64,000 bases of DNA from Micrococcales bacterium KH10 (GCA_900188465.1 FZPE01000004.1:124001-188000), one strand, 5' to 3'; shown: positions 37,892 through 48,514, counted from the stretch's first letter. Numbers and translations are program-made. The notes: generated by a model not told the origin, from the sequence alone.

Positions 37892-38680
37892 TTACTTGCG
37901 AAGCGCCGCAATACTAACTTCATGGAGCAACCCATTAGATGCCAATGCGTCCGGGCCGAATGGCCCGTAATCTCCGTTCAGGGACGTAAATTTCCCGCCC
38001 GCTTCCGTGACAATAGGAACGAGCGCCGCCATGTCATAGAGTGCAAGTTCTGGTTCGCAAGCCAGGTCTACGGCGCCTTCAGCGACCATCATGTAGGACC
38101 AGAAATCGCCGTAGGCGCGGGTGCGCCACACTGATTCGGTCAGGTCGATGAACTGATCGAAGGTGCCGCGTTCGCGCCAACCCGACAGCGACGAATAAGA
38201 CAGTGAAGCGTCGCTCAAGGTCGACACCTTTGATACTTGCAACCGGCGTGCCGCCGACAGAGACCGCCCGGTCCACGCGCCCGTTCCTTTGGCCGCCCAC
38301 CACCGCCGACCCAGTGCCGGAGCTGAAACAACGCCAGTGACGACCTCGTCCCCTTCAATCAACCCAATCAGGGTGGCCCATACTGGAACCCCGCGAATGA
38401 AGTTCTTGGTGCCGTCGATGGGGTCGATGATCCAGCGGCGGGAGGAGTGTCCAGTGGTGCCGAACTCTTCTCCGATGACGGCGTCGCGACTGCGTGAACG
38501 TGCCAGTTGGGCGCGGATGACTTCTTCGGCGCTGCGGTCGGCATCCGAGACCGGGGTCATGTCTGGTTTGGTCTCGATCGCCAGGTCCTGGGCGCGAAAC
38601 CGTTTCATGGTGATGGCGTCGACTTGGTCGGCTAGGACGAGTGCGAGCCGCAGATCGTCGTCATATCGCGTTACGGGCAT
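37892..38680 (-). CDS. hisN: histidinol-phosphatase, inositol monophosphatase family (HisN)
   Basis: A 262-residue Mg-dependent phosphatase. Metal-binding motifs are GEEFG (about residue 71), IDPIDGTKNF (about 87-96) and the C-terminal LYDMAALVPIVTEAGG. The phrase VPVWATLIGLIEGDEV is typical of the HisN branch, which removes phosphate from L-histidinol phosphate in histidine synthesis. An inositol or other sugar phosphatase activity cannot be excluded. It starts 9 nt after the rsgA stop on the same strand and forms an aroA-rsgA-hisN operon. Confidence 0.88.
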   Translation of the reverse strand: MPVTRYDDDLRLALVLADQVDAITMKRFRAQDLAIETKPDMTPVSDADRSAEEVIRAQLARSRSRDAVIGEEFGTTGHSSRRWIIDPIDGTKNFIRGVPVWATLIGLIEGDEVVTGVVSAPALGRRWWAAKGTGAWTGRSLSAARRLQVSKVSTLSDASLSYSSLSGWRERGTFDQFIDLTESVWRTRAYGDFWSYMMVAEGAVDLACEPELALYDMAALVPIVTEAGGKFTSLNGDYGPFGPDALASNGLLHEVSIAALRK

Positions 38681-38689
38681 GGCACTACG

Positions 38690-39742
38690 CTAGTTGATCG
38701 TAGGATCGCTCAGGCGCGATGAGATGAGTCGGCGTAGTGAATCGACTCGATTGGTGCGATATTCAGTTGTTTCAGCGTCCGGTGATTCGGCAATCCAGGT
38801 GTCGAGGGCGCATTCGGGCTCGGTGGCAACGTGGGTGCAGCCGCGTGGACATCTGGTGGCGACTTCGGCTAGGTCTTCGAAACCGGCCACGATCTGGTCC
38901 ACGCTGATGTGTGCGAGCCCGAATGACCGCACGCCCGGGGTGTCAATGACCCACCCGCTATCCACGTGGTCTGCGGGAAGTCGCAGCGCTACGGCAGATG
39001 TTGAGGTTTGGCGGCCTCGTCCCGTGGTGGCATTGACGTGGCCGGTGGCTCGGTCTGTTCCGGGGACGAGGGCGTTGACGAGGGTTGATTTACCGACCCC
39101 GGAATGGCCGACAAAAACGGAGGTGCGGCCGCTCAGTTGTGCCCGTACGGCTGCCAGCCCGTCGATTGATCCGTCGGACGCCTGCGAGGTCGTCAAGACC
39201 GGGATGTCGAGATTCCGGTAGAACTGCACGATGGGTTCGGGGTCTGCGAGGTCGGTTTTAGTCATGCATAGCAGCACGTCGAGCCCGGCGTCGTAGGCGG
39301 CTACGACGCAACGGTCTATCATTCGTGGCCGGGGTTCTGGGTCGGCACTCGCGGTGACGATGACCAGTTGGTCCGCATTGGCAACGATGACGCGTTCGAA
39401 GGGGTCGGTATCGTCGGCGGTGCGCCGCAGTACCGTCGTGCGTTCGGCTACCCGGACGATACGTGACAGGGTGCCTTCATCGCCGCTGACATCACCGACC
39501 ACGTCAACGCGGTCGCCGCATACGATGCGGGTGCGGCCTAGTTCGCGGGCGCGCATTGCTGTGATCTGGCGCTCGTCGTCGGTGTCGAGATCTACCACGA
39601 GCGTGTAGCGGCCTCGGTCCACTCCCACGACCATGCCTCGAACGGCATCCGCATGTTCGGGCCGGACCTTGGTGCGCGGACGGCTGCCGCGTCGGGATGG
39701 TCGGTCGGTGAATTGTGACTCGTCCCAGTGGCGTCGACTCAT
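38690..39742 (-). CDS. rsgA: ribosome small-subunit biogenesis GTPase RsgA
   Basis: A 350-residue circularly permuted GTPase. An OB-like N-terminal domain precedes G4 MTKTDL, then G1 GHSGVGKST, G3 DTPGVRSFGL, and a C-terminal zinc domain CPRGCTHVATEPEC. It checks late maturation of the 30S subunit. The N-terminus RRHWDESQFTDRPSRRGSRP is basic, as in actinobacterial homologues. It lies 29 nt downstream of aroA. Confidence 0.95.
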   Translation of the reverse strand: MSRRHWDESQFTDRPSRRGSRPRTKVRPEHADAVRGMVVGVDRGRYTLVVDLDTDDERQITAMRARELGRTRIVCGDRVDVVGDVSGDEGTLSRIVRVAERTTVLRRTADDTDPFERVIVANADQLVIVTASADPEPRPRMIDRCVVAAYDAGLDVLLCMTKTDLADPEPIVQFYRNLDIPVLTTSQASDGSIDGLAAVRAQLSGRTSVFVGHSGVGKSTLVNALVPGTDRATGHVNATTGRGRQTSTSAVALRLPADHVDSGWVIDTPGVRSFGLAHISVDQIVAGFEDLAEVATRCPRGCTHVATEPECALDTWIAESPDAETTEYRTNRVDSLRRLISSRLSDPTIN

Positions 39743-39771
39743 AGGCAGGCGATCCTGTTATTCGGTGACAT

Positions 39772-41145
39772 TCACGACGTGGCTGGCGCGTTTCCGCCCA
39801 GCATGGTTTCCCACTTGGCATCGAAGCGGGGAAGTGTTTTGGCGGTGGTGGCGACGTTTTCGATCTGCACGTCGGGGACTCGTAGCCCGACGATGGCACC
39901 TGCATGGGCCATCCGGTGATCGTGGTAGGTCTCCCATACTCCGCCATGTAGCGGTCGAGGGGTGATGACGAGCCCGTCACTGGTCTGTTCCGCCTGTCCG
40001 CCGAGGCGACAGATCTCTGTGGCGAGTGCGGCCAACCGGTCGGTTTCGTGTCCGCGCAGGTGTGCGATACCGCGCAAGCGGCTTGGTGAGCTTGCCAGTG
40101 TGGCCAGGGCCGCTACCTGCGGTGCCAACTCACCGCCTGCTGACAGGTCGAGATCGACACCCAGTACCTGGCCGGTCGATGTGACGGTCAGGGCATCACC
40201 GTCGCGACTGACTCGTCCTCCCATCTGCTCCAAGATGTCGGGCATCATCGCGCCGGGCTGCGTCGTCTCATGCGGCCATCCGGGAATGGTGACGCTACTG
40301 CCGGTTGCTGAGGCTACAGCGGCGGCGAGGAAGGCGCCTGCGTTGGACAGGTCGGGTTCGATCTGGACTTCACCCAGGTGGATCGGCCCGGGGGACACCT
40401 GCCAGATTCCGGAACGAGAATCGTCGACTTCCACCCCGGCCTCGCGCAGCACGGCCACCGTCATATCGATGTGCGGTAGAGAGGGCAGGGTCCGTCCGGT
40501 GTGTCGCACGGTCAACCCATTGCGATACCGCGGTGCAGCGAGCAGTAGGCCCGACACGAACTGGCTGGAACTGGAAGCATCGACATCGACGTGACCGCCG
40601 GGGAGGTCTCCTCGTCCTGAAACGGTGAAGGGCAGCAAGCCGCGTCCCTCATCTTCAACTGAGATGCCGAGTGCGCGCAGGGCGGTCAGCACGGGGGCCA
40701 TGGGGCGGACTCGCGCACCTTCGTCGCCGTCGAAGTGGACTTCCGCATCGACTTGCGCGGCCACGGGGGGTAAGAAGCGCATGACCGTTCCGGCCAGGCC
40801 GGTGTCGACGCTAATCGATCCTGTGACGGGCTTAAGCGGCGTGACGTGCCACTCGTCTGAGGTCTCACCGGGTGTGAATGTCGCGCCAAGTGCCGTGAGT
40901 GCGGCGCGCATCAGTGAGGTATCGCGGCTTTCCAAGGCGCCACGCACGACGGTGGGTGAGTCGGCCAATGCTGCCAGGACCAGGTAGCGGTTCGTCAAAG
41001 ACTTGGATCCTGGAACGGATACTCGTGCTTGGAAGCCGCCACGGGGAGCCATGGGGGCAGGCCAAAGGGCAGTTTCAGGTGTCGCGGCACTATTCGCGTC
41101 AGAAGATGAAGTCACAGGTCCCAGCCTACCGGGACGGTGTGACAT
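39772..41145 (-). CDS. aroA: 3-phosphoshikimate 1-carboxyvinyltransferase (EPSP synthase)
   Basis: A shikimate-pathway enzyme of about 447-457 residues. Visible are VPGSKSLTNRYLVLAAL (PEP/shikimate binding), NAG-type DTGLAGTVMRFLPPVAA, DASSSSQFVSGLLLAAP, and the C-terminal RLRGIAHLRGHETDR with TYHDHRMAHAGAIVGL. The motif LAGTVMRF, with G/T in place of the usual GNAGTxxR, resembles actinobacterial AroA. The start is uncertain between 41145 and GTG 41115. It is the first gene of the aroA-rsgA-hisN operon. Confidence 0.95.
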   Translation of the reverse strand: MSHRPGRLGPVTSSSDANSAATPETALWPAPMAPRGGFQARVSVPGSKSLTNRYLVLAALADSPTVVRGALESRDTSLMRAALTALGATFTPGETSDEWHVTPLKPVTGSISVDTGLAGTVMRFLPPVAAQVDAEVHFDGDEGARVRPMAPVLTALRALGISVEDEGRGLLPFTVSGRGDLPGGHVDVDASSSSQFVSGLLLAAPRYRNGLTVRHTGRTLPSLPHIDMTVAVLREAGVEVDDSRSGIWQVSPGPIHLGEVQIEPDLSNAGAFLAAAVASATGSSVTIPGWPHETTQPGAMMPDILEQMGGRVSRDGDALTVTSTGQVLGVDLDLSAGGELAPQVAALATLASSPSRLRGIAHLRGHETDRLAALATEICRLGGQAEQTSDGLVITPRPLHGGVWETYHDHRMAHAGAIVGLRVPDVQIENVATTAKTLPRFDAKWETMLGGNAPATS

Positions 41146-41186
41146 CGGGTCCTGATCTCTCAGTGTGTGGGCAGTCGTCTGCTTTG

Positions 41187-41606
41187 CTACTCGTCGGTCG
41201 AGGCTGAAGGCTTCTTGCGACGGCTACCGGCCACTGCCAGGGCTCCTCCGACTAAACCGAGCGTGCGGATGAATTCGGTCCGCCGTGTGGGGCGGGACAC
41301 TGCAGGAGCTGAAAATGGCTCATTCGTCACCAATCGAGGTGCGGTCAATGCTGCGAGGATCAGCGCATTGAGTCGCGGTGCCTTGCCGGTTGCCATCGTG
41401 AGCGCCGCGGCAATCGTCGCCGCGCCGTGAGCGCGCACGATGGTGGTCAATTGTGCGTTGTCGAAATCGGGGACCGCATCTGCGCCGGGGAAATCTTGCA
41501 GTGCGGACTGTGCCAAGGCCACGTGCCGGTCAGGGTTGCGGATCGCATCGATTCCGTCGGCGATGAAGGGCACAGCCAATAGTGCACGAGCGATACCTTG
41601 AACCAT
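41187..41606 (-). CDS. DoxX family membrane protein
   Basis: A 139-residue protein with DoxX-like features: an N-terminal segment IARALLAVPFIADGIDAIRNP, then VRAHGAATIAAALTMATG and RLNALILAALTAPRLV, three or four weakly hydrophobic helices, and a basic C-terminus. ATG 41606 has GAGGGAG upstream. It faces adnA across a short divergent region. DoxX proteins are linked to redox homeostasis at the membrane; the role here is not shown. Confidence 0.78.
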   Translation of the reverse strand: MVQGIARALLAVPFIADGIDAIRNPDRHVALAQSALQDFPGADAVPDFDNAQLTTIVRAHGAATIAAALTMATGKAPRLNALILAALTAPRLVTNEPFSAPAVSRPTRRTEFIRTLGLVGGALAVAGSRRKKPSASTDE

Positions 41607-41729
41607 GATCTCCCTCACCCTTGATCGGCCACTCGTTAGTGGCGTATGACACTAACGTAACGCTAATCGCTGGATGTCTGCTTGGTGAGGGTTGTGGCTT
41701 TGTCCGAGGGTGCTGACACACTAAACAGC

Positions 41730-44700
41730 ATGGAACGGGAACCTGATCGCATGGACGCCAGCAAGGGCGGCGCGATTGGCCCTGCCTGGTTACAAGCCGG
41801 TAGGTCCTGGAATGACGAGCAATTAGCGGTGCTGCAGGCTGCCTCGAGTGGCCAATCGCTCGTCGTGACCGGTCCGCCAGGTAGCGGTAAGAGCGCGCTG
41901 AGTATTGAAATCGCGGCTCAGGCGCTATTGAGCGGTGCATATGAGCCGGATGACATCCTGGTGCTGACAAGTTCGCGGCGCAGTGCGGCACGTAGTAGAG
42001 ATGCCTTCATGCAGCGCATCGGACGGACATTGCACGGCACAGCGGTCCGATCCACCGCGTCGCTCGCCTTCGCGATCATTGCTGCGCAGTGTCGGCTACA
42101 AGGGGTGCCAGATCCAGTCCTGGCGACGGGACCGGAGCAGGATGCTGATCTCGCACAACTATTGTCGGGACACATTCAAGGTGACGGAGTCCCGATTGAA
42201 TGGCCACCTGAGATCACCAATGAGACCCTCCAACTCCAGGGGTTTCGTGCCCAACTACGCGACCTATTGATGCGTTGTGCGGAACGAGGGCTCAGCCCTG
42301 CTGATCTCGCTGACCTAGGGCGCGAGCACGATCGACCCCACTGGGTCGCTGCCGCTCAACTCTATGACGAGTATCTCGCGGTCACCGAACTGTCTCGCAA
42401 CACACCTGATCGTGGCCCTCGCTATGACGCAGCTACGATCGTGGACCAGGCCGCGTGGATCGCTCAGAAGTGGGTACGCGACGAGCAAAAAGAACGGTTG
42501 CGTTGGCGACTGGTGATCGTCGACGAGTACCAAGACGCTACGGCGGCGGCCGCACGGTTATTCGGTGCGCTACAACGTGACGGGGCACAACTCGTCCTTT
42601 TCTCCGACCCCGATCAAGCAGTCCAAGGTTTCCGAGGCTCACGACCGGACCTGGCCGGCCGAGCCGACCTTCCCCCGGGGCGCGACGACACCGAGATAGG
42701 ACAGTTCGGGGCGGTAGTCAAAGTGCTACACCGGTCGCATCGACTAAACGACCAGGTGCGTGACGTCGTGGCGCGAATCAGCCACCACATTGGCGCGAGC
42801 GCAGGAGTGCAACATCGGCTGACAGTCGAAAAGAAGAAGACCACCGAACTTGACGCAGATGAGCTACCTCGCGGGAGAGAGACGGTCTCGGCAACTGAAA
42901 CCGAGCCGGATCCTTCCCAACCAGTAATCGAACGTCGCCATGCCCGTTCGAGGGCAGAAGAGACCGCCTGGATCGCTTGGCGGATTCGGCAAGCACACTA
43001 CTTCGATGAACTTCCCTGGTCGCAATGCGCGGTGCTGGCACGGTCAGGTTCGCACGTTCACGAACTAGTTCGAGGTCTGCAACGAGCGGGTGTGCCCGCC
43101 ATGGCCCAAGGCTCTGACCTGCCGCTGCGTGCAGAACCGGCGGTACGCATGCTCCTTGAGACCATCGAGCGGACTCGCAGCGACGCCTGGGACGACGCCG
43201 CGCTCCACGAACTCCTGGTGTCGGCCTACGGTGATCTTGACGCTGTGAGCGTGCGCGAGTTGCGTCGCTCGTTATCCGTGGCCGCACCACGTGGCCGCAC
43301 TACCTCAGAACTGGTCGCAGCTTTGACCAACGACGATGGCCTCAATGAATTACACATGAGCCGGGTCGCGGGGACACCTATCGCTGCAGCCGCACACCGG
43401 GCGGCTGCCATGATCGCCGCTGCCCGTGCGCGCCACGACACGGACAATGACCCGGCTGAAGTCTGTTGGCGAGTATGGCAGGCAGCAGACTGCGCGGACC
43501 GATGGCGAGAACAAGCACTACATGTCGGCCCCCGGTCAGTGGTCGCCAATGCCAATCTCGATGCTGTCATGACGTTGTTCAAGCACATCGAGAACTTCGC
43601 GCAGCGGTATCAAGGTGCGTCCGTCGAACGCCTCATCGCGGAAATCAACCGGCTTGATATCCCGGCCGACTCGCTCGCTGCGACAGCCAAGAACGAACAA
43701 GTCGTGGAAGTGCTCACGGCCGCACAAGCCGCAGGACGGCAATGGTCGTACGTGATCGTCGCGGGTCTGCAGGCGGGAAGCTGGCCCGACCTTCGACTGC
43801 GGGACACGCTGCTGGGAGCACAACAGTTAGCAGATCTGGTCGATGGACGAGGTGATGGCCCTGACCTGACAGCCGCACGCAAGGCGGTGCTTGACGACGA
43901 ACTTCGGCTCTTCCTCGTCGCGTGCTCGCGCACCACCGGTGCTCTCACCATCACCTGTGTAGACGGCGAAGACGATCAGCCTTCTGCGATCTGTGACCTG
44001 GTATGTCCCGCGCCAACGACTACTGACGAACTACCACCACCTCTCGATCTTCGCGGTATCGTATTGCGATCTCGCATCGCCGGCGAACAAGAACCTGCAG
44101 ATGATTGGGCGCAACTGTTGGCATACCTTGCGCGACACGGTGTGACCGCTGCCAACCCTGACACCTGGTATGGCATGGCGCCTCCATCATCGACCGCACC
44201 ACTTGTTGCTTCAGGCCAGCCCATCTCAGTCTCACCCTCTCGGCTCGCCCTCGTCCATCAATGTGCCATGCGATGGGCAGCAGAAACCTCCGATGCCAAG
44301 GGAGGGGACCAGTTCTCCAATGAACTAGGCACATTGATCCATGACATCGCGCGTGACCACCCCACCTCCGATGCCGCTGAATTGCTTGAGGTGCTTCAAG
44401 ACCGTTGGTCAGAGCTCGGTCTTTCGGATGGATGGCCCACCATCCAACGAGCGCACGAAGCAGAATCAATGGTTCGAGCACTCGGGCAATTCCAGCAGAA
44501 GAACCCGCCTCCGAAGGCCGTTGAGGCACCCTTTGCCGTGGACATGGTTACTGTGCGGATTCGCGGCTCTATCGACCGTATAGATCGCACCGAGCAGGGG
44601 CTCGTCATCAGGGATTACAAAACTGGACGCACAGTGATGTCGGTGCGAGACGCCACCGTAGACCCGCAATTGGCCTCCTACCAGTTGGCAATCGAACGGG

Positions 44701-45176
44701 GCGCTTTGCAGGACATCGACCTGATCGATGACGCTGAACCGGTGGCTGGTGCAGAACTGATCTATCTCGGTTCTGAAGAAGCAAAGGTCACCAAGCGAAA
44801 GCAGCCCGCACTCAGCTCACAACCGAACCCGCAGTGGATTGCGCACATGGCCACACAGGCAGCGCAGATCATGTCGTCGGGGAGGCTATGGGCCAAGATC
44901 AATGCAGGTTGCCGTACCTGCCCGGTCCATGAATCCTGTCCGGTCCAGCCTGAAGGTCAGCCATTGGTGCCGCAACGTGCCCCGGCCAACGAGATGACGC
45001 GGGCACCATTGAGTGACTTCGACACGGCGGAACGCCGCGCTGAAGCGGCCGCAACTTTGGATGCAGACATCGACTCCGAGACCACGCTCGGAAACTCTGA
45101 GGCTGCCGACCCAGAGCATGTGCCGCAGGCGACGGCGATAGACCCCATCACTCAGGGGAAAGGGCAACTGCGATGA
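41730..45176 (+). CDS. adnA: AdnA-like subunit of the AdnAB helicase-nuclease
   Basis: A UvrD/RecB-type protein of about 1148 residues. Motor motifs: Walker A GPPGSGKS, motif II VIVDEYQDAT, motif III LFSDPDQAVQGFRGS, and SYVIVAGLQAGSWPD. The C-terminal RecB-like nuclease has RIRGSIDRIDRTEQG, VIRDYKTGR, QLASYQLAI, and cysteines (HQCAMRW, then CRTCPVHESC) that fit an iron-sulfur cluster. After this come about 70 residues of acidic tail. With the next gene it should resect DNA ends for recombination. ATG 41730 is one of three possible starts (41682, 41730, 41751). Its stop overlaps the adnB start (ATGA). Confidence 0.9.
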   Translation: MEREPDRMDASKGGAIGPAWLQAGRSWNDEQLAVLQAASSGQSLVVTGPPGSGKSALSIEIAAQALLSGAYEPDDILVLTSSRRSAARSRDAFMQRIGRTLHGTAVRSTASLAFAIIAAQCRLQGVPDPVLATGPEQDADLAQLLSGHIQGDGVPIEWPPEITNETLQLQGFRAQLRDLLMRCAERGLSPADLADLGREHDRPHWVAAAQLYDEYLAVTELSRNTPDRGPRYDAATIVDQAAWIAQKWVRDEQKERLRWRLVIVDEYQDATAAAARLFGALQRDGAQLVLFSDPDQAVQGFRGSRPDLAGRADLPPGRDDTEIGQFGAVVKVLHRSHRLNDQVRDVVARISHHIGASAGVQHRLTVEKKKTTELDADELPRGRETVSATETEPDPSQPVIERRHARSRAEETAWIAWRIRQAHYFDELPWSQCAVLARSGSHVHELVRGLQRAGVPAMAQGSDLPLRAEPAVRMLLETIERTRSDAWDDAALHELLVSAYGDLDAVSVRELRRSLSVAAPRGRTTSELVAALTNDDGLNELHMSRVAGTPIAAAAHRAAAMIAAARARHDTDNDPAEVCWRVWQAADCADRWREQALHVGPRSVVANANLDAVMTLFKHIENFAQRYQGASVERLIAEINRLDIPADSLAATAKNEQVVEVLTAAQAAGRQWSYVIVAGLQAGSWPDLRLRDTLLGAQQLADLVDGRGDGPDLTAARKAVLDDELRLFLVACSRTTGALTITCVDGEDDQPSAICDLVCPAPTTTDELPPPLDLRGIVLRSRIAGEQEPADDWAQLLAYLARHGVTAANPDTWYGMAPPSSTAPLVASGQPISVSPSRLALVHQCAMRWAAETSDAKGGDQFSNELGTLIHDIARDHPTSDAAELLEVLQDRWSELGLSDGWPTIQRAHEAESMVRALGQFQQKNPPPKAVEAPFAVDMVTVRIRGSIDRIDRTEQGLVIRDYKTGRTVMSVRDATVDPQLASYQLAIERGALQDIDLIDDAEPVAGAELIYLGSEEAKVTKRKQPALSSQPNPQWIAHMATQAAQIMSSGRLWAKINAGCRTCPVHESCPVQPEGQPLVPQRAPANEMTRAPLSDFDTAERRAEAAATLDADIDSETTLGNSEAADPEHVPQATAIDPITQGKGQLR

Positions 45177-48100
45177 CTGAGATCACCTGGGGTGCCATAG
45201 ACATTGCCCGTGCGCTGCGACTCCCCGAGCCCACCGCTGAGCAAGTACGGGTTATTGAAGCGCCACTCGAACCTGTGATCGTGGTTGCCGGGGCCGGCTC
45301 GGGAAAGACCGAAACTATGGCTGCGCGGGTCGTGTGGCTTATCGCCAACCAGATTGTGCAGCCGCACGAGGTCCTAGGTCTGACTTTCACCCGAAAGGCA
45401 GCAGCCGAACTCGCTGAACGTATCGACAGGCGCCTAGCAGGACTAAGAGTAGTCACCGGAACTGACGTGGCGGCGGAGCTCATCGATCGTCCCACCGTAT
45501 CGACCTACAACTCCTACGCAAGTTCACTCGTTGCTGAACATGGCCTGCGGATCGGGATTGAACCAGACTCGCAACTGCTGACCGACGCAGGTAGTTGGCA
45601 GTTGGCTGCACAACTCGTTGAAAGCTGGCCAGAAGATCTGAACACGACAAAACGCGTTGGCACAGTGATCGCTGCAGTGGTGAGCCTCGACGCCGCACTG
45701 ACAGAACACCTTAACGACATTGAGCAAGTCCGTACTTGGATGACCGAAACCGTCGCAGGACTACAAGAACTGCCCTATGGGCCGCGACGGAAGAAGATGT
45801 CTGCCAAGGTCACGGACGTCATCGAGTCGCTGGAGCTGCGTCGCCGCCTATTAGACATCGTCGAACAGTTGCGGGAACGTAAACGGCAACTAGGAATGCT
45901 CTCCTTCGGCGATCAAATGTACAGCGCTGCGAAACTCGCGATGTCCAGCCCTCTGGTAAGCGAAATAGAACGTCAACGATTCGCAACTGTGCTCCTAGAC
46001 GAATACCAGGACACATCCTTCGCCCAGACCAGCATGTTGAGTCATCTGTTCGGCGACGGTCACCCGGTTATGGCGGTGGGGGATCCTCATCAGTCGATCT
46101 ATGCCTGGCGCGGCGCGAGCGCATCCAGCCTGGTGCGATTCCCAAGCCAGTTTGCGCGAAGCGACGACAAACCAGCTCAAGTGCTGAGCCTGTCGACATC
46201 GTGGCGCAATGATGAGCACATCCTGGCCATCGCTAACACTGTTGCCACACCGCTACGCGACGAGCTAACCACTATCGACGTGCCCAGGTTGCAGGCGCGC
46301 CCCGGTGCCGGAACCGGAGCCGTCACCTGGCACTGGGCCGATACCGTCGGCGCTGAAGCTGAAGCCATCGCCGCGTTCATCGAGCGACATTGGGGAGCCG
46401 ATCCTTCCGGCTCGGATATCGGACGAGGGCAGCCTGACAGACAAAACCGGCGAGACGAACAAAAACGACCCAGCGCAGCTGTGTTGTGCCGTACCCGTAA
46501 GTACTTCCCAGCCATTCAAGATGCGTTACTAACTCGCGGCATCCCGGTAGAAATTGTCGGGCTGGGTGGTCTGCTCGATGTGCCGGAAGTCGCTGATGTC
46601 TTGGCACTGGTCCAAGTGGCTCACGATCCGTCCCGAGGCGAATGTCTGTTCCGGCTGCTCACCGGAGCGCTCTTCAACATGTCACCTGCCGACGTAGCAG
46701 CGCTGCGGCGCCTGGCCCGTCACCTTGATGAGCGCGCATTGCGGCGCGGGAGCGTCGAAACATCACCGACCCCTGTCCACTTCGTGCGGCACAGCCTGGC
46801 TGACAGCATTGATTGGTTAGTTGACGAGAAGCGAGTCCCTGAGTTCATCGACATCTCAGCCGAAGGAGTACGACGACTACGCCGTCTGGGCCAGACGCTA
46901 CGAGAACTGCGCTCCAACCTGGGCCTGCCCATCCCCGATGTCCTTGCATACGCCGAACGGCTCCTCGACCTTGATATCGAAGCACCGTTGGCCTACGGAA
47001 CTGCCGCAGGCAAAATACACCTTGATGCGTTACGCAAAGTCGCATCAGGATTCGTTTCAATGGCAGTGACCTCCACTGTCGGAGCATTCCTAGCCTGGAT
47101 CGATGCTGCCAAGGTCGAAGAACGTGGCCTGGACCGGCCTGTCGCCGAACCAGACCCGAACGCCGTTCAACTGATCACTGTGCATGCCGCGAAGGGCCTG
47201 GAATGGGATGTAGTTGCGGCCGCAGGCCTGGTCACAGGTAATTTCCCCAGCGTGCAATACAGTCAAGGTCGTCCGCGGTCGTCGGGCTGGTTATCCGGTG
47301 ACGGATCGCTGCCGTACCCGTTACGCGGTGACCGCGAAGACCTTGAAAGAATCCACTTCGACGTTGGTGACGCCGCAGAGGTGGAAAAACGCATCGAAGA
47401 CTTCCGCGAACGGGTTGGCGCACAGGCAGTCTTGGAAGAACGACGCCTCGCCTACGTTGCAGTGACCCGGGCTCGAAAGGAACTGCTTGTCACCGGGGCG
47501 AGATGGTCCGACGAACGCAAGACACCGTCACAGCCATCTGCGTTCCTCACTGAGATCGCTGAAGACGAGCACACTACCCGGAACCAGGGTTCTTTGGAAC
47601 TCGGCACGGGATCGGAGATCAACCCTGCGGCAGGGCAAGAGGTTATCGGATGGTGGCCACGTGCCAATGAAAAGGAGGGGGAGGATACCTCGGGGAACGG
47701 TCAAGCGATATTGGCCAGCACTGTTCTGCAATACCTAGGTGACGATGATCGAAAAATTGATACACCGAAACTCGACCGTGCGCGGGGTTCAATAGGTCGA
47801 GCGGAGCAGGAGGTGGCGGGCCTGAACTCAGCTGGACAACTGTGGGCGTTAGCCGAGCTGTTGCTTCGTGAACAGGATGCACAGCGTCTGCGACGCAGCG
47901 ATGATGTGCGGTTGCCATCCCATATGAGCGCCTCGACAATGGTCCAGTTCACCGCCGATCGCAAACAGGTCATGGACGACTGGCTTCGCCCGGTTCCGCG
48001 TCGCCCTTCGCCCGAGGCCCGTCGTGGTACGGCGGTGCACTCGTGGATTGAGAACTTCTACCGTATGCCCGCTGCGCTTGACCTCGATGAGTCCGACATC

Positions 48101-48514
48101 TACGAAGACAATGATTTCGTCACTGACCTGTCGGCATTGCAGGATGCGTTCTTGAACTCGCCGTGGGCAGAGTTGACTCCCATCGCTATGGAGGAACCTG
48201 TTGACGTAGTACTTGGTGATGTCACCGTCAGGACACGTATCGACGCGATCTTCGCCGATCCTGAAAACGAAGGACATCACATTGTGGTGGACTGGAAGTC
48301 GGGACGAGAGCCCACAGACGCCGTGCAGCAGGAAGCGCGCAAGGTGCAGCTCGCCATTTACCGGCTTGCCTGGTCGCGGCTTACGGGAAAACCCATCGAG
48401 GAGATTCACGCAGCATTCTGTTATCTGGCCGACGGTCGCACTGTCCGCCACGACGACCTGCCGGATGCCAGTGCCCTCGAAGAAATCCTCACCGCGCCGG
48501 GTTCGGCCCACTAG
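45173..48514 (+). CDS. adnB: AdnB-like subunit of the AdnAB helicase-nuclease
   Basis: A 1113-residue UvrD-type helicase fused to a RecB-like nuclease. Motor motifs: Walker A GAGSGKTE, Ia GLTFTRKAA, II LLDEYQDTS, III AVGDPHQSIYAWRG, IV LSTSWRN, V ITVHAAKGLEWD, VI YVAVTRARKE. The nuclease has RTRIDAIF, VVDWKSGR, and QLAIYRLAW. The motor set is more canonical than in AdnA, in line with AdnB being the leading 3'-5' motor in mycobacteria. No cysteine cluster is seen near its end. The nuclease Asp lies about 80 residues from the C-terminus, as recalled for mycobacterial AdnB. ATG 45173 overlaps the adnA stop. Confidence 0.93.
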   Translation: MTEITWGAIDIARALRLPEPTAEQVRVIEAPLEPVIVVAGAGSGKTETMAARVVWLIANQIVQPHEVLGLTFTRKAAAELAERIDRRLAGLRVVTGTDVAAELIDRPTVSTYNSYASSLVAEHGLRIGIEPDSQLLTDAGSWQLAAQLVESWPEDLNTTKRVGTVIAAVVSLDAALTEHLNDIEQVRTWMTETVAGLQELPYGPRRKKMSAKVTDVIESLELRRRLLDIVEQLRERKRQLGMLSFGDQMYSAAKLAMSSPLVSEIERQRFATVLLDEYQDTSFAQTSMLSHLFGDGHPVMAVGDPHQSIYAWRGASASSLVRFPSQFARSDDKPAQVLSLSTSWRNDEHILAIANTVATPLRDELTTIDVPRLQARPGAGTGAVTWHWADTVGAEAEAIAAFIERHWGADPSGSDIGRGQPDRQNRRDEQKRPSAAVLCRTRKYFPAIQDALLTRGIPVEIVGLGGLLDVPEVADVLALVQVAHDPSRGECLFRLLTGALFNMSPADVAALRRLARHLDERALRRGSVETSPTPVHFVRHSLADSIDWLVDEKRVPEFIDISAEGVRRLRRLGQTLRELRSNLGLPIPDVLAYAERLLDLDIEAPLAYGTAAGKIHLDALRKVASGFVSMAVTSTVGAFLAWIDAAKVEERGLDRPVAEPDPNAVQLITVHAAKGLEWDVVAAAGLVTGNFPSVQYSQGRPRSSGWLSGDGSLPYPLRGDREDLERIHFDVGDAAEVEKRIEDFRERVGAQAVLEERRLAYVAVTRARKELLVTGARWSDERKTPSQPSAFLTEIAEDEHTTRNQGSLELGTGSEINPAAGQEVIGWWPRANEKEGEDTSGNGQAILASTVLQYLGDDDRKIDTPKLDRARGSIGRAEQEVAGLNSAGQLWALAELLLREQDAQRLRRSDDVRLPSHMSASTMVQFTADRKQVMDDWLRPVPRRPSPEARRGTAVHSWIENFYRMPAALDLDESDIYEDNDFVTDLSALQDAFLNSPWAELTPIAMEEPVDVVLGDVTVRTRIDAIFADPENEGHHIVVDWKSGREPTDAVQQEARKVQLAIYRLAWSRLTGKPIEEIHAAFCYLADGRTVRHDDLPDASALEEILTAPGSAH